A stretch of DNA of 64,000 nucleotides, taken from assembly GCF_011761985.1 (NCBI RefSeq), contig NZ_JAASQT010000002.1, positions 558,001 through 622,000 of the forward strand, given 5' to 3'. The position numbers were made by a program, and so were the translations under genes. This DNA is from Brevundimonas terrae. Lineage in GTDB: Bacteria; Pseudomonadota; Alphaproteobacteria; Caulobacterales; Caulobacteraceae. Under the pieces are notes generated by a model, which was not told where the DNA came from, made no database searches, and saw only the letters and a program-made list of their open reading frames with translations. Positions 7,536-15,894 of the stretch are shown in pieces (position 1 is the stretch's first letter; each line of letters starts with the position of its first letter).

Positions 7536-8393
7536 TCAGACCGAAACGGCGGCCTTGATGTGGGGCCATGCCTCATAGCCGGTGAGGGTGAAATCCTCGG
7601 GGGCAAAGGCGAACAGGTCGGTATGCGGCGCGATCTGCATTTGGGGGAAGGCCAGCGGCGTGCGGGTCAGTTGCTCGCGGGCCTGATCCAGATGGTTCAG
7701 ATACAGGTGGGCATCACCAAACGAATGGACGAATTCGCCCGGTTCCAGTCCCACAACCTGTGCCACCATCATGGTCAGCAAGGCATAGGAAGCGATGTTG
7801 AACGGCACACCGAGGAAGACATCGGCCGAGCGTTGATACAGTTGGCAGCTCAGCTTTCCGTCGGCGACAAAGAACTGGAACAGGCAGTGGCAGGGCGGCA
7901 GCGCCATGTCATCGACATCGGCGGGGTTCCATGCCGAAACGATGTGGCGGCGGCTGTTCGGGTTGTTCTTCAGGCCATCAACCAGCTTTTCGATCTGGTC
8001 GATCACGCGGCCATCAGGGGCCGCCCACGAACGCCATTGCTTGCCGTAAACCGGACCAAGCTCGCCATCGGCATCGGCCCATTCATTCCAGATGCTGACC
8101 TTGTTTTCCTGAAGCCATGCGATGTTGGTTTCGCCACGCAGGAACCACAAAAGCTCGACGATGATCGAGCGGGTATGCAGCTTCTTGGTGGTCAGAAGCG
8201 GAAAGCCCTTGGACAGGTCAAAGCGCATCTGGCGGCCAAATACGCCCAGCGTGCCGGTGCCGGTGCGATCGCCGCGTTCGGAACCGTTTTCCAGAATATC
8301 GCGCAACAGGTTCAGGTACTGCCATTCGGGATGGTCAGCAGGGGCCGCGTGAATGCGGTTTTCCAGATCGGCGAGGGCAGCATGGGCGTTCAT
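7536..8393 (-). CDS. thyA: Thymidylate synthase (ThyA)
   Basis: 285 residues. It methylates dUMP to dTMP using methylenetetrahydrofolate. The family is clear from [18 protein letters not shown], the catalytic cysteine in [12 protein letters not shown] and the nucleotide-binding [19 protein letters not shown]. An N-terminal tail of about 20 residues precedes the conserved core. It heads a minus-strand run with the MazG-like gene, aqpZ, folA and ybjQ. Confidence 0.96.
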   Translation of the reverse strand: MNAHAALADLENRIHAAPADHPEWQYLNLLRDILENGSERGDRTGTGTLGVFGRQMRFDLSKGFPLLTTKKLHTRSIIVELLWFLRGETNIAWLQENKVSIWNEWADADGELGPVYGKQWRSWAAPDGRVIDQIEKLVDGLKNNPNSRRHIVSAWNPADVDDMALPPCHCLFQFFVADGKLSCQLYQRSADVFLGVPFNIASYALLTMMVAQVVGLEPGEFVHSFGDAHLYLNHLDQAREQLTRTPLAFPQMQIAPHTDLFAFAPEDFTLTGYEAWPHIKAAVSV

Positions 8394-8475
8394 GAGCCAC
8401 AGGATGCACTCGAATCACTGTGCTTGTCAGGACGGGTGGTGTCGCAAACTGTGGACCGGTTGTTCACAAAATAGT

Positions 8476-8503
8476 ACGCCCGCCGGAGGTATCCGACGGG
8501 CGC
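8476..8503 (-). terminator. Terminator hairpin downstream of the CsgG-like gene
   Basis: On the minus strand GCGCCCGTCGGA (8503-8492) pairs with TCCGGCGGGCGT (8487-8476) as a 12-bp stem with G-T wobbles and a 4-base loop; a weak ACTATTTTG follows. Confidence 0.65.
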
Positions 8504-8525
8504 TGAAACAAGCGTTTGTTTCCTA

Positions 8526-9470
8526 TCAGGTTCCGGGCGCGAGGCGCTCGTTTTGGACCCAACCGATATTGTCGTTGTCGTCCATAACTTCCCACCATGC
8601 ACCATCACGGTTGCCGGTCGGATACAGGCGCAGACCTGTCGGCAGGGCGCGAACAACGGAGCCGCCATTCGGGCTGGAACGCAGGGTCGAAGCTTGCTGG
8701 ACCGTATAGGTCTGGATCGGTGCTTCGGCTGCAGCATTGCCGCTCAGGCCGCCCAGCTGGGTTACCAGATCCGTATAGGCCTGAATGAACGATGCAGCGA
8801 CGATGCGGCCGATCTCGGTGTTTTCATAAGAACCGCCGCCCAGCGCACCGGCACCGAATCCTGCGGCACCGACGCCCCACGACATGTTGCTACGCGAGGC
8901 ATAACCTTCGGTAACGGCACGCGTTTCCGAGGTGCGGACATCCGTCAGAGATAGAACCGTGTTGGCTTCCATATTGCGGGTGCGCAGGCCGCCGATCAGG
9001 GCACCGGCGCGGCCCCCCAGAGCGGCCCCTGCCAGACCGGCAAGGGCACTGCCGCCGGTGTTGTCGTTCTGGCTGGCGATTTCGCCGATCAGAACATAGT
9101 CCGCCGCGCGAACCTGACCGCCGCCAACGTTCGAACCGCGTTGCAGATCGCCGCCACGGGCGCGCTCGCGCTCGCGCTCGGCGATGTTCATGCCGGTGCC
9201 ACGGTCAACGAGGGTGAAGCAACCGGAACGCTGAATCACAACGCGCAACAGGGATTGCGGCGGCGACAGTTGAAGCTCGCGCCAGTAGTCGGACTGGCCG
9301 TCTGCAATCGTGACGCTGCCGAGATTGGTCGTGCAGCGTGGAATATTCGCCATCTGTTGGTCTTGGGTACGTTGTGCACCCGAACGACGGTTTTGCGCTT
9401 CGGCCAGTCCGGGCATGGACAGGCTCAGGATTGTAGCGGCAACAGCCACGTTTCTCGGCGATAGTTTCAC
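8526..9470 (-). CDS. Secreted CsgG-like domain protein with C-terminal SH3-like domain
   Basis: 314 residues. A type I signal peptide (residues 1-26, ending GLAEAQ) is followed by a domain like CsgG/HfaB: GSVTIADGQSDYW, SGCFTLVDRG and ADYVLIGEIASQN. A Gly/Ala-rich stretch and TRNMEANTVLSLTDVRTSE follow, then a C-terminal SH3-like domain ending in DNIGWVQNERLAPGT. CsgG proteins form outer-membrane export pores and are normally lipoproteins; here no lipobox is seen, so the protein may be soluble in the periplasm or a peripheral assembly factor. A longer relative lies directly upstream. The fold assignment is by eye and moderate. Confidence 0.7.
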   Translation of the reverse strand: MKLSPRNVAVAATILSLSMPGLAEAQNRRSGAQRTQDQQMANIPRCTTNLGSVTIADGQSDYWRELQLSPPQSLLRVVIQRSGCFTLVDRGTGMNIAERERERARGGDLQRGSNVGGGQVRAADYVLIGEIASQNDNTGGSALAGLAGAALGGRAGALIGGLRTRNMEANTVLSLTDVRTSETRAVTEGYASRSNMSWGVGAAGFGAGALGGGSYENTEIGRIVAASFIQAYTDLVTQLGGLSGNAAAEAPIQTYTVQQASTLRSSPNGGSVVRALPTGLRLYPTGNRDGAWWEVMDDNDNIGWVQNERLAPGT

Positions 9471-9507
9471 GACATATTCCTGTAGGCTTAGAGATTGGCC
9501 TTAAAAC

Positions 9508-9543
9508 ATTGGGTGGCTATATTTTGCCACGACTTAACCCAAT
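9508..9543 (-). other. Nested inverted repeat upstream of the CsgG-like gene
   Basis: Outer arms ATTGGGT (9508-9514) and ACCCAAT (9537-9543) enclose inner arms GTGGC (9513-9517) and GCCAC (9526-9530) around TATATTTT. It lies 38-73 bases before the start codon and could be a regulator site or a leader-RNA structure. Confidence 0.4.
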
Positions 9544-9565
9544 AGATGACTTGATTGAGAAATCA

Positions 9566-9596
9566 AAACGCTGCCGAAACGTGTCCGGCAGCGTTT
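9566..9596 (-). terminator. Terminator after the longer CsgG-like gene
   Basis: Perfect 11-bp inverted repeat AAACGCTGCCG (9566-9576) and CGGCAGCGTTT (9586-9596). On the minus strand it follows the upstream gene and is trailed by TTGATTT; on the plus strand GTTTTTG follows, so it could work both ways. Confidence 0.7.
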
Positions 9597-9618
9597 GTTT
9601 TTGTCTGTAGATTCAGCG

Positions 9619-10947
9619 TTAGCCGCCGACACGGTCTTCTTGTACCCAGCCAAGGCTGCCATCGGTCAGTTCGACTTCCAGCCACTGGCCCTGAGTACGG
9701 CCGGTGGCCAAAAGCTTGTCACCGGCACGAACGGCTTGCAGAGGCTCGCCGCTGGGGCTGTCACGCAGTACCGAGCTACGGCTGACCGTGATTTGCTTTA
9801 CGGTCGAGGACGAACGCGAGGCCGTTTCAACAGTGTCGCTGCGGTCATTATCGCGGCGGTTTGCGATGCGCTCGTTTTCGGCGCGGTCTGCTTCGTAGCG
9901 GGCGCGCTCTTCGCGACGGATTTCATCGCGCATGCGATCTTCTTCGTCGCGGCGGCGTTGCTCGGCACGACTACGGTCGGCCTGTTCGGCGCGTTGTGCG
10001 CGGTTTTCTTCATTGCGGCGTTCGGTTTCGGCCGCAGCCACAGCTTCACGATTGGCGATGACAACCTCTGGCGTATCGGGGCCAGTTCCGCCCAGCGAGG
10101 TCACCAGATCGGCATAGGCGCGCACCATTGCCAGGGCGATAACCTTGCCTTCGTCTTTGTTTTCGTAGCCAGCGCCCACACGGCCACCGAAATGGTTGTC
10201 GCGGATACGCAGGCGGCGCAGTTCATTTTCATTGGCGATGGAACGGGTCGAGCCGACAGTCTCGGCCATAGGCACACTGGCGATGGACATGATGATCTGG
10301 GCGTCTTCCTTGCCCTTGCCGATGTCCTTCTTGAGGTCGTTCAGCGAATCTACGGTTCGGCGGTTGAGGGCCGGCGCTGCCTGTTGGCCTTGAAGCATGG
10401 AGGCTCCACGGCTCAGCATCTGGCCCATCTGGGCATCGTTCATGCCGCCGCCGCCGAAACCGGGGATGCCGCCTTCGCCCTGCGTCAGGGCGCTGACGCC
10501 CGCTTGTAGCAGCATACGTCCGCCCGTGGATGCCAGTGCACCCATGAGGCCGCGGCTGCGGTCTTCGCCATCGGCATCAATGGAGTTGCCCAGCTCTGCA
10601 ATCAGAACAAAGTCGGCAGTACGAATACGACCCGCAGCACCCAGACCGCGCTCGCGTTCGATAACATCCATGCCGGGACCGCGCTCAATCAGGCGGAAAC
10701 AACCGGATTCACGAATCAAATGGCGCAGAACTTCACTGGGCGCGCCCAGATCCATTTGGCTGAACAACTGGTTTTGAGTGTCCGCGATGGTGATGGTGCC
10801 CAGATTCTGGGTGCACCGGGGCACTTCGTTAATCGCAGTCTGAGAGCCCTGACGTCCACGACCGAAAAGCATCTGGGCTTCGGCGGGAACGGGTAGGGCC
10901 ATAGCAAGCGCGACCGCAGCGACAGCGCTATAACGTGAGAATTGCAT
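9619..10947 (-). CDS. Secreted CsgG-like protein with charged coiled-coil insert and SH3-like domain
   Basis: 442 residues, a paralogue of the next gene downstream. A signal peptide (1-25, PVPAEAQ) precedes the shared core: LGTITIADTQNQLF, SGCFRLIERGPGMDVIERE and ADFVLIAELGNSI. A Gly/Met-rich stretch follows. Residues about 296-369 are almost entirely Arg, Glu, Asp, Gln and Ala and should form a long coiled coil. The C-terminus is an SH3-like domain with VLRDSPSGEPLQAV and GSLGWVQEDRVGG. The shared order, with a coiled coil in only one copy, suggests duplication and divergence. The export partner or substrate is unknown. Confidence 0.7.
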   Translation of the reverse strand: MQFSRYSAVAAVALAMALPVPAEAQMLFGRGRQGSQTAINEVPRCTQNLGTITIADTQNQLFSQMDLGAPSEVLRHLIRESGCFRLIERGPGMDVIERERGLGAAGRIRTADFVLIAELGNSIDADGEDRSRGLMGALASTGGRMLLQAGVSALTQGEGGIPGFGGGGMNDAQMGQMLSRGASMLQGQQAAPALNRRTVDSLNDLKKDIGKGKEDAQIIMSIASVPMAETVGSTRSIANENELRRLRIRDNHFGGRVGAGYENKDEGKVIALAMVRAYADLVTSLGGTGPDTPEVVIANREAVAAAETERRNEENRAQRAEQADRSRAEQRRRDEEDRMRDEIRREERARYEADRAENERIANRRDNDRSDTVETASRSSSTVKQITVSRSSVLRDSPSGEPLQAVRAGDKLLATGRTQGQWLEVELTDGSLGWVQEDRVGG

Positions 10948-11023
10948 GAGGAAGCTCTGCTGTAATTGTTGGGCGTTTTATAGCAGAGCTTTGGATGAAC
11001 TGGGGCTTAACGAACCATATTTT

Positions 11024-11578
11024 CTAACCTGAAAAACCGCCCTCTTTCAGGAAAGCGGATTCGTCAGCAGTCGTATCTCTACCCAAGGCTGCGTTTCGAT
11101 GAGGAAAGCGACCAAAGCGAGCAATCACATCGCGATGGATCACTGCATAATCATAAGTGTTTTTGTGCGTATTCTCGTCGAGGAGATCGATAAGGTCATT
11201 TTGATCTTGAAGAATTTCCGAATGCATTAGCGGCATCAGGACAAAGGGTAACAGTTCACTGTCAACGTCGTGCTGATAGTTTCGGCTGATGGCCTGACGG
11301 GTGAAATGCAGGGCCAGAGGATCGGTCGCGAACATATGGCCGGTATTGCGGAAACAGTTGCGCGGGAGCTGGTCCAGCAGAATCAAAAGGGCCAGTGCAC
11401 CGTCAGCGGTGTCCATCCAGAAATCCAGTTCGCGGCGCGCAGCGGCATAGTGCGCGTCCAGAAAACTGGACTTGAATTCGCGATCGAAAGAATCGTCTTT
11501 CGCGAACCACTTTTCGGGACCGGCCTTGATCCAGAAAGAAATGACGTCGGAGGGGTTGGGGAGGTGCGCTTGGGTCAT
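11024..11578 (-). CDS. DUF924 family protein
   Basis: 184 residues. The family pattern is clear: DVISFWIKAGPEKWFAKDD at the N-terminus, then LALLILLDQLPRNCFRNTG and PFVLMPLMHSEILQDQ. The fold is helical, related to TPR-like proteins; no activity is established. The longer frame upstream runs through the tRNA-Pro gene, so the start is the ATG at 11578 (MTQAHLPNPSDV). It is read in the same direction as the tRNA but lies beyond its terminator. Confidence 0.85.
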   Translation of the reverse strand: MTQAHLPNPSDVISFWIKAGPEKWFAKDDSFDREFKSSFLDAHYAAARRELDFWMDTADGALALLILLDQLPRNCFRNTGHMFATDPLALHFTRQAISRNYQHDVDSELLPFVLMPLMHSEILQDQNDLIDLLDENTHKNTYDYAVIHRDVIARFGRFPHRNAALGRDTTADESAFLKEGGFSG

Positions 11579-11593
11579 GTGTGAAACATAGGC

Positions 11594-11630
11594 GCAAAAA
11601 CAGAGAAGGCCACCCGTTGGGGTGGCCTCT
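11594..11630 (-). terminator. Terminator after tRNA-Pro
   Basis: On the minus strand GGCCACCC and GGGTGGCC form an 8-bp stem with a 4-base loop, extended by AGA/TCT pairs, then TGTTTTTG. It is a strong stop between tRNA-Pro and the DUF924 gene. Confidence 0.85.
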
Positions 11631-11655
11631 GTAACTTCCAGATTTAACAGGAAGA

Positions 11656-11732
11656 TGGTCGGAGTGATAGGATTCGAACCTACGACCCCCGCGTCCCGAA
11701 CGCGGTGCTCTACCAGACTGAGCCACACTCCG
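11656..11732 (-). tRNA. tRNA-Pro, anticodon CGG
   Basis: A full 77-base cloverleaf on the minus strand: acceptor CGGAGTG/CACTCCG, D-arm GCTC/GAGC, anticodon stem CCGCG/CGCGG around TTCGGGA (anticodon CGG), T-arm GTAGG-TTCGAAT-CCTAT (last stem pair G-T) and an encoded CCA. It decodes CCG. Confidence 0.96.
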
Positions 11733-11779
11733 ACATTCGATCCGGTTGGCAACGTGTCCGTCCGGCGTCGAGGAGGCGG

Positions 11780-11808
11780 CTTATAACCAGCACATCATGG
11801 TGCTGCAA
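11780..11808 (-). promoter_or_regulatory. Predicted tRNA-Pro promoter
   Basis: On the minus strand TTGCAG (11808-11803) and TATAAG (11785-11780) lie 17 bases apart, upstream of the tRNA. Confidence 0.7.
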
Positions 11809-11877
11809 GTCAGAAAATGCACTTTTGAAAAAAGACGCTGATCGATGAAATTTTCTACAAAATCAGCAAGAAAGGCG

Positions 11878-11906
11878 TTGCGTTCCGGAAAAGCTTGGCA
11901 TATCTA
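11878..11906 (+). promoter_or_regulatory. Predicted tRNA-Gln promoter
   Basis: TTGCGT (11878-11883) and TATCTA (11901-11906) with a 17-base spacer. A start near 11913 would give a 39-base leader before the tRNA. Confidence 0.65.
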
Positions 11907-11951
11907 ACCGACCTCGCCGGGGCGCAACGCTCTAGCGGGCCACCGAAGCGG

Positions 11952-12025
11952 TGGGGAATGGTGTAATGGTAACACTACGGTTTTTGGTACCGTCATTCTA
12001 GGTTCGAGTCCTAGTTCCCCAGCCA
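11952..12025 (+). tRNA. tRNA-Gln, anticodon TTG
   Basis: A 74-base cloverleaf: acceptor TGGGGAA/TTCCCCA, D-arm GTGT/ACAC, anticodon stem ACGGT/ACCGT around TTTTGGT (anticodon TTG), T-arm CTAGG-TTCGAGT-CCTAG, and an encoded CCA. It decodes CAA and, by wobble, CAG. Confidence 0.96.
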
Positions 12026-12035
12026 TCGGATTTCA

Positions 12036-12064
12036 AAAGGCCACCCTAACAGGTGGCCTTTTTG
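12036..12064 (+). terminator. Terminator after tRNA-Gln
   Basis: GGCCACC (12039-12045) and GGTGGCC (12052-12058) form a perfect 7-bp stem, followed by TTTTTG. The stem is nearly the same as the one after tRNA-Pro. Confidence 0.88.
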
Positions 12065-12275
12065 CTTTGTGGTCTATGCGTGTGAAACCATGACAGTGCG
12101 AGCCGGTTTGGCCAAGTTTTGCGGGCTGGCACCGATAACGACCTGATGCCTCATTCGTCGCGCTGGAGAGGGCGTTACCGCCATTGTGAGGGTCAAGGGC
12201 AAACCATTGCCGGTTTCCATAGCCTGTGGCACCGGATTACAGCGACAGGGCCGATGAGAGGGCTTGGCGAGGCAA

Positions 12276-12306
12276 GAAAAAAGGCCGGTGGATTGCTCCA
12301 CCGGCC
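12276..12306 (-). terminator. Terminator after the autotransporter gene
   Basis: Perfect 10-bp stem GGCCGGTGGA (12283-12292) and TCCACCGGCC (12297-12306), loop TTGC; on the minus strand it is followed by TTTTTTC. Confidence 0.9.
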
Positions 12307-12330
12307 TTTCTTGTCAGGCGAATAGCCCGA

Positions 12331-15300
12331 TTAGAACTTGAAGCTGGCGCGCAGCAGCAGGGTATAGCGCACATAGTCTTTCAGCAGCTCGGCATCGCCC
12401 GTGACGGACAGCATGCCCAGCGCATTGCCGACATTCAGGCGGAAGCCGACGATCGGACCGCCACCTTCGATGCCCTGGCTCTTCAGCAGGAAGGAATCGC
12501 CACCCGAAGCAAAGCGGGCAATCGTGTCGCCGGTATCAACCGAGAAGTTGTGGCGATAGCCGACGCGGACCTCCGGACGAATCCAGCCGTCCTGACCGAA
12601 GCCGTAGCCGATGTTCACAGCGGCCACGCCCGAGAAGATGTGGCTGTCACGATCCTGGATTTCCAGATCGAATCCGTCGCCACCGCCCACTTCGGTACGG
12701 GCATCTTCGCTGAGCGAGAAGTACTCGGCATAGACTTCAGGACGGATGTTCAGGCGGCCGTAGTTCTTCTCGTAGGAAGCACCGGCAGCCGCCGACAGGG
12801 TAAAGCCGTTCCAGTCGGATTCGTTCTTCAGATTGATACCGTCAGCGACCAGACGACGGGTTGCGTCCATCCATGCATAGCCACCAGCCGCGCGGGCCCA
12901 TGTGGTCCATGCCTGGCCCTGAGCGCGCCAATAGACGCCCAGTTCCAGCAGGTTGGCCGACAGGACTTCTTCAGCAGCCGATTCGGGATCTTCGATGTCC
13001 GAAGAGGTGAAGGCCACCGACATACCCAGTGCGCCAGCCTTGGTGCCGCGTTCAATACCGCCAGCGACGCCGAAGCCTTCGGAGCGGAAGCCGTAGGAAT
13101 CGGTCTTGTCCTTGTCGGCGTAGAAGTTGATTTCCTGCACCCAGGCGCTGGTTTCACCCTGTGCGGCCGAGGCGTTGCGACCGGTCAGGGCGCGCGTAAC
13201 GGCATCCACACCGGCAGCCAGAGACATCAGCGGGCCACCCGAATGGTCCGGCAGCATCTGCTCGTACAGATCGAAGAAGCCTTCACGCGAGGTTTGGCCC
13301 AGCAGGGCGTTACGGATCGCGTCGTTTTGCTCAAGGCCGTTATAGAGCACGTCATAGGCATCGGCCTCGACGGCAATCATGTTCATTTCGTCGGCGGACT
13401 TGCGACGCGCAGTGATGTCCAGCTTGCCGTTGGCGGCATTGCTGTCATCCAGATCGATTTCATAAACGTATGGCGAGTTTTCTTTGAGCGAAAGCTCGTC
13501 AACATTGCCGAGGTTCAGGTTGTCGGCATCAATGATGGTGAAGCTGGACGGTTCTTTGATCAGGCTGTCGAACCGCACACCGATACCGGCACCGTCGGCC
13601 AGGGTGGCATCGCCATTGACCTTGAAGCCGCCATTACCCGTGTTGGTGGGATCCAGAGTGACGATCAGGGTGCCTTCGGAGCCGACATTCAGCGAGGTCA
13701 GGTCCGTCACGCCGCTTTGACGTGCGTCCAGAGTGCCCTTGCTGATGTCGATCGACAGCAGGCCGTCGCCAGAATCGAGTTTGCCCGTCACCACAGCGCC
13801 GCCCGAGATCAGCAGGCTGTCTGCGCCGGTACCGAACGAGATGTCGCCATTCACGGTACCGTTGCGGATATCGATCGTATCGGCACCCGATCCCAGTTTG
13901 ATGTCGCCGGTGAGCGACGGTTCCTTGGTATCGGGAACACCATCACCATCGGAATCGACTACGCCATCGACAACGCCGCCGACGATACCGTCCTGAATGA
14001 ACGAGAAGCCGGTTGTGTTGTTGGAGGCATTGATCGCCGTCGCCGAACCGGTAACGGTATCTTTGCTGTCAGTCGGTGCGACAACGGCCAGAACGGTGCC
14101 GTTGTTCACAAAGCTGCTTAGAGTGCCGGACGCATCATTGATGGCCGTCACCGAGGCCTTGCCTCCGGTGACATCGGCGACAATCGAACCGGTGTTGGTG
14201 ATGCTGCCCAGATTGGCACCGGCATCGATATTGATGGCCGTCAGTTGGCTGTTTGTATTGGAAACGCCGGTTGCGCGGATCGTGCCCGAGTTATTGATGG
14301 TCGGGGTATTGGCACCCGCGCCCATCTGGATAGCGGTTGCATTGCCATGCAGGCTGGTGGCGACAATCTCGCCGGAGTTGCGAATACCGCCCGCAATATT
14401 GACGGCATGGCCACCATCGACGCCAATCTTGAGCGCGGTCGAATGAACGCCGTCATAGACGCCGATGCCCGCAATCGATCCACGGTTGACGATGCCATAA
14501 GCATTGTCGCCGGTGCCGGTTACACCCAGATCAATGTCACGGGTGGCCGATCCGACTTGAACAGCAGGCGCGCCGCCATAGGAGGTGACCGACGCGCGAC
14601 CCTCGTTGGCGTCGGTCAGGCCATCACCATCGCGGTCAGGGTCTTCGCGGTTCTTGATGCCGTCGCCGTCATCGTCTTCGTCGCCATTCTTGACGCCGTC
14701 GCCGTCCTCGTCACCGTCGATACCGCCGGCACCATAGGCCGGGCCGCTGTCCAGCAGCAGGCCCTGGGTCAGATTCGCAGAGACATTAAGCGCCGGACCG
14801 CCTTGCAGCAGGTCATCGGCATCGAGGTTCTCGTAATAGATGTAACCGTCGATACCACCGCTTTCAGGCTTGTTGCCCGGGCGGGTCGTGTAACGGTAGC
14901 CCGTCGAAATGACGGTGCCCTGTACGTTAAAACGTCCATCGACATCACCTTGGACGTCAATGCCCATTGCGCCTTCGCCGGTGGCCTTGATCGAGCCCAG
15001 CAGGTTCACATCACCTGTGGTGCTGCCACCAAGATGCACAGCGGTCGAACGATCACCGACAACATTGATGCTGCCATAGCTGGTCAGATTGCCAACGCGG
15101 TCGCTTTCAACCGAAATGCCGCGAGAATCATTACCTTCGACATTGATGACACTGGTCGATTCGATCAGCAGGTTGCCCGTGGATACACCCGGTCCTGCAA
15201 AGCGCAGACCCATGCGGTCGCTGCCTGCGGCCCACGGGCCATCCGGCACGCCGTCCTTGTTGTCATCCGGATAGGTTTCGATCGAATCCGTGATGTTGAT

Positions 15301-15618
15301 AGTGCCGCCGATGGTGATGTTGCTGGTGTGACCGGGCTGTACAAGCACGCCAGTCGAACCGTCAGCAGACTTGTCCATCTTGATGGTCGAACCCGCATCC
15401 ATCTTGAAATCGTGCGAGGAATCGATGGTGACAGCGTTGCCGCTAGCGACTGTGATCGAACCTTTACTGTCGATGCGGACGCTGTCCGGCCCTGTACCCG
15501 TAGCGGTCGAGGTCAGAATCGGGGTGGTACGGGCTGTGGAGACTACAGTCTCTGCAAAGGCGCCAGAAGCGACGACAAGAGGCGCAATCGCTGCTGCTGT
15601 GGCCAGTAGTGCACGCAT
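12331..15618 (-). CDS. Autotransporter with beta-helix passenger and outer-membrane barrel
   Basis: About 1095 residues. A signal peptide (1-23, cleaved near SGAFAET) leads into a long passenger with repeated short beta-strand turns (for example GSINVVGDRSTAVHLGGST, NSGTIRATGVSNT). An acidic block near residues 298-340 has calcium-type DGDGDGxx repeats. The last about 280 residues are an autotransporter barrel: SAWVQEINFYADKD, FGVAGGIERG, and a terminal LLRASFKF ending in Phe as the BAM machinery prefers. The likely role is a surface adhesin or surface layer. The ATG at 15618 is preferred over TTG at 15636. It is a single gene with its own terminator. Confidence 0.9.
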   Translation of the reverse strand: MRALLATAAAIAPLVVASGAFAETVVSTARTTPILTSTATGTGPDSVRIDSKGSITVASGNAVTIDSSHDFKMDAGSTIKMDKSADGSTGVLVQPGHTSNITIGGTINITDSIETYPDDNKDGVPDGPWAAGSDRMGLRFAGPGVSTGNLLIESTSVINVEGNDSRGISVESDRVGNLTSYGSINVVGDRSTAVHLGGSTTGDVNLLGSIKATGEGAMGIDVQGDVDGRFNVQGTVISTGYRYTTRPGNKPESGGIDGYIYYENLDADDLLQGGPALNVSANLTQGLLLDSGPAYGAGGIDGDEDGDGVKNGDEDDDGDGIKNREDPDRDGDGLTDANEGRASVTSYGGAPAVQVGSATRDIDLGVTGTGDNAYGIVNRGSIAGIGVYDGVHSTALKIGVDGGHAVNIAGGIRNSGEIVATSLHGNATAIQMGAGANTPTINNSGTIRATGVSNTNSQLTAINIDAGANLGSITNTGSIVADVTGGKASVTAINDASGTLSSFVNNGTVLAVVAPTDSKDTVTGSATAINASNNTTGFSFIQDGIVGGVVDGVVDSDGDGVPDTKEPSLTGDIKLGSGADTIDIRNGTVNGDISFGTGADSLLISGGAVVTGKLDSGDGLLSIDISKGTLDARQSGVTDLTSLNVGSEGTLIVTLDPTNTGNGGFKVNGDATLADGAGIGVRFDSLIKEPSSFTIIDADNLNLGNVDELSLKENSPYVYEIDLDDSNAANGKLDITARRKSADEMNMIAVEADAYDVLYNGLEQNDAIRNALLGQTSREGFFDLYEQMLPDHSGGPLMSLAAGVDAVTRALTGRNASAAQGETSAWVQEINFYADKDKTDSYGFRSEGFGVAGGIERGTKAGALGMSVAFTSSDIEDPESAAEEVLSANLLELGVYWRAQGQAWTTWARAAGGYAWMDATRRLVADGINLKNESDWNGFTLSAAAGASYEKNYGRLNIRPEVYAEYFSLSEDARTEVGGGDGFDLEIQDRDSHIFSGVAAVNIGYGFGQDGWIRPEVRVGYRHNFSVDTGDTIARFASGGDSFLLKSQGIEGGGPIVGFRLNVGNALGMLSVTGDAELLKDYVRYTLLLRASFKF
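14600..14725 (-). repeat. Thrombospondin-type-3-like calcium repeats inside the autotransporter
   Basis: The encoded block reads IDGDEDGDGVKNGDEDDDG, then DGIKNREDPDRDGDGLTDAN: three or four D-x-D-G-x-G-x-x-(D/N) loops in a row. In this family each loop binds a calcium ion. At the DNA level the region is low-complexity GAC/GGC codons. Confidence 0.75.
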
Positions 15619-15894
15619 TCGAAACAAATCCCTCAAGGCAATCAGTCGTCAGTGAAGCAAGCAGACCGTCTAGCAGGTCATTTGCCCGTTGACTCCAAGT
15701 TTCTCAGTTTTAAGGCGAATGCAAGGCTTTAGGCGCGGTTTGGCACCAATCAACCGCTGTCATATTACTACGGTGTAACTGTGCTGTGTGATTAGGCTTT
15801 GCGCGACGATGCCGGTTGATTCGTTTGTGTCCACACGCATCCCCGATGCGTTTGGGGCGTTGTGAAATTCCCTAGCGACGGATTTGAGAGATAG

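Larger units (their letters stand above)
12026..12330. other. Intergenic stretch with no supported gene
   Basis: About 300 bases between tRNA-Gln and the convergent autotransporter gene. It holds a terminator at each end. Between 12065 and 12275 short open frames exist on both strands, but none has a ribosome-binding site, signal peptide or recognisable sequence. Confidence 0.6.

Noticed and set aside
11248..11752. Long N-terminal extension of the DUF924 protein
   Set aside because: The extra codons translate the terminator and the tRNA-Pro gene; the family start is the ATG at 11578.
12074..12301. Minus-strand 75-codon frame between tRNA-Gln and the autotransporter
   Set aside because: It starts within a terminator hairpin, has no ribosome-binding site and no recognisable sequence.
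12226..14121. Plus-strand open frame of 631 codons across the autotransporter gene
   Set aside because: It is the shadow of the autotransporter's codon bias. The minus strand has a signal peptide, passenger, barrel and terminal Phe.
14245..15609. Plus-strand open frame of 454 codons
   Set aside because: Same shadow effect opposite the autotransporter passenger; no recognisable sequence.
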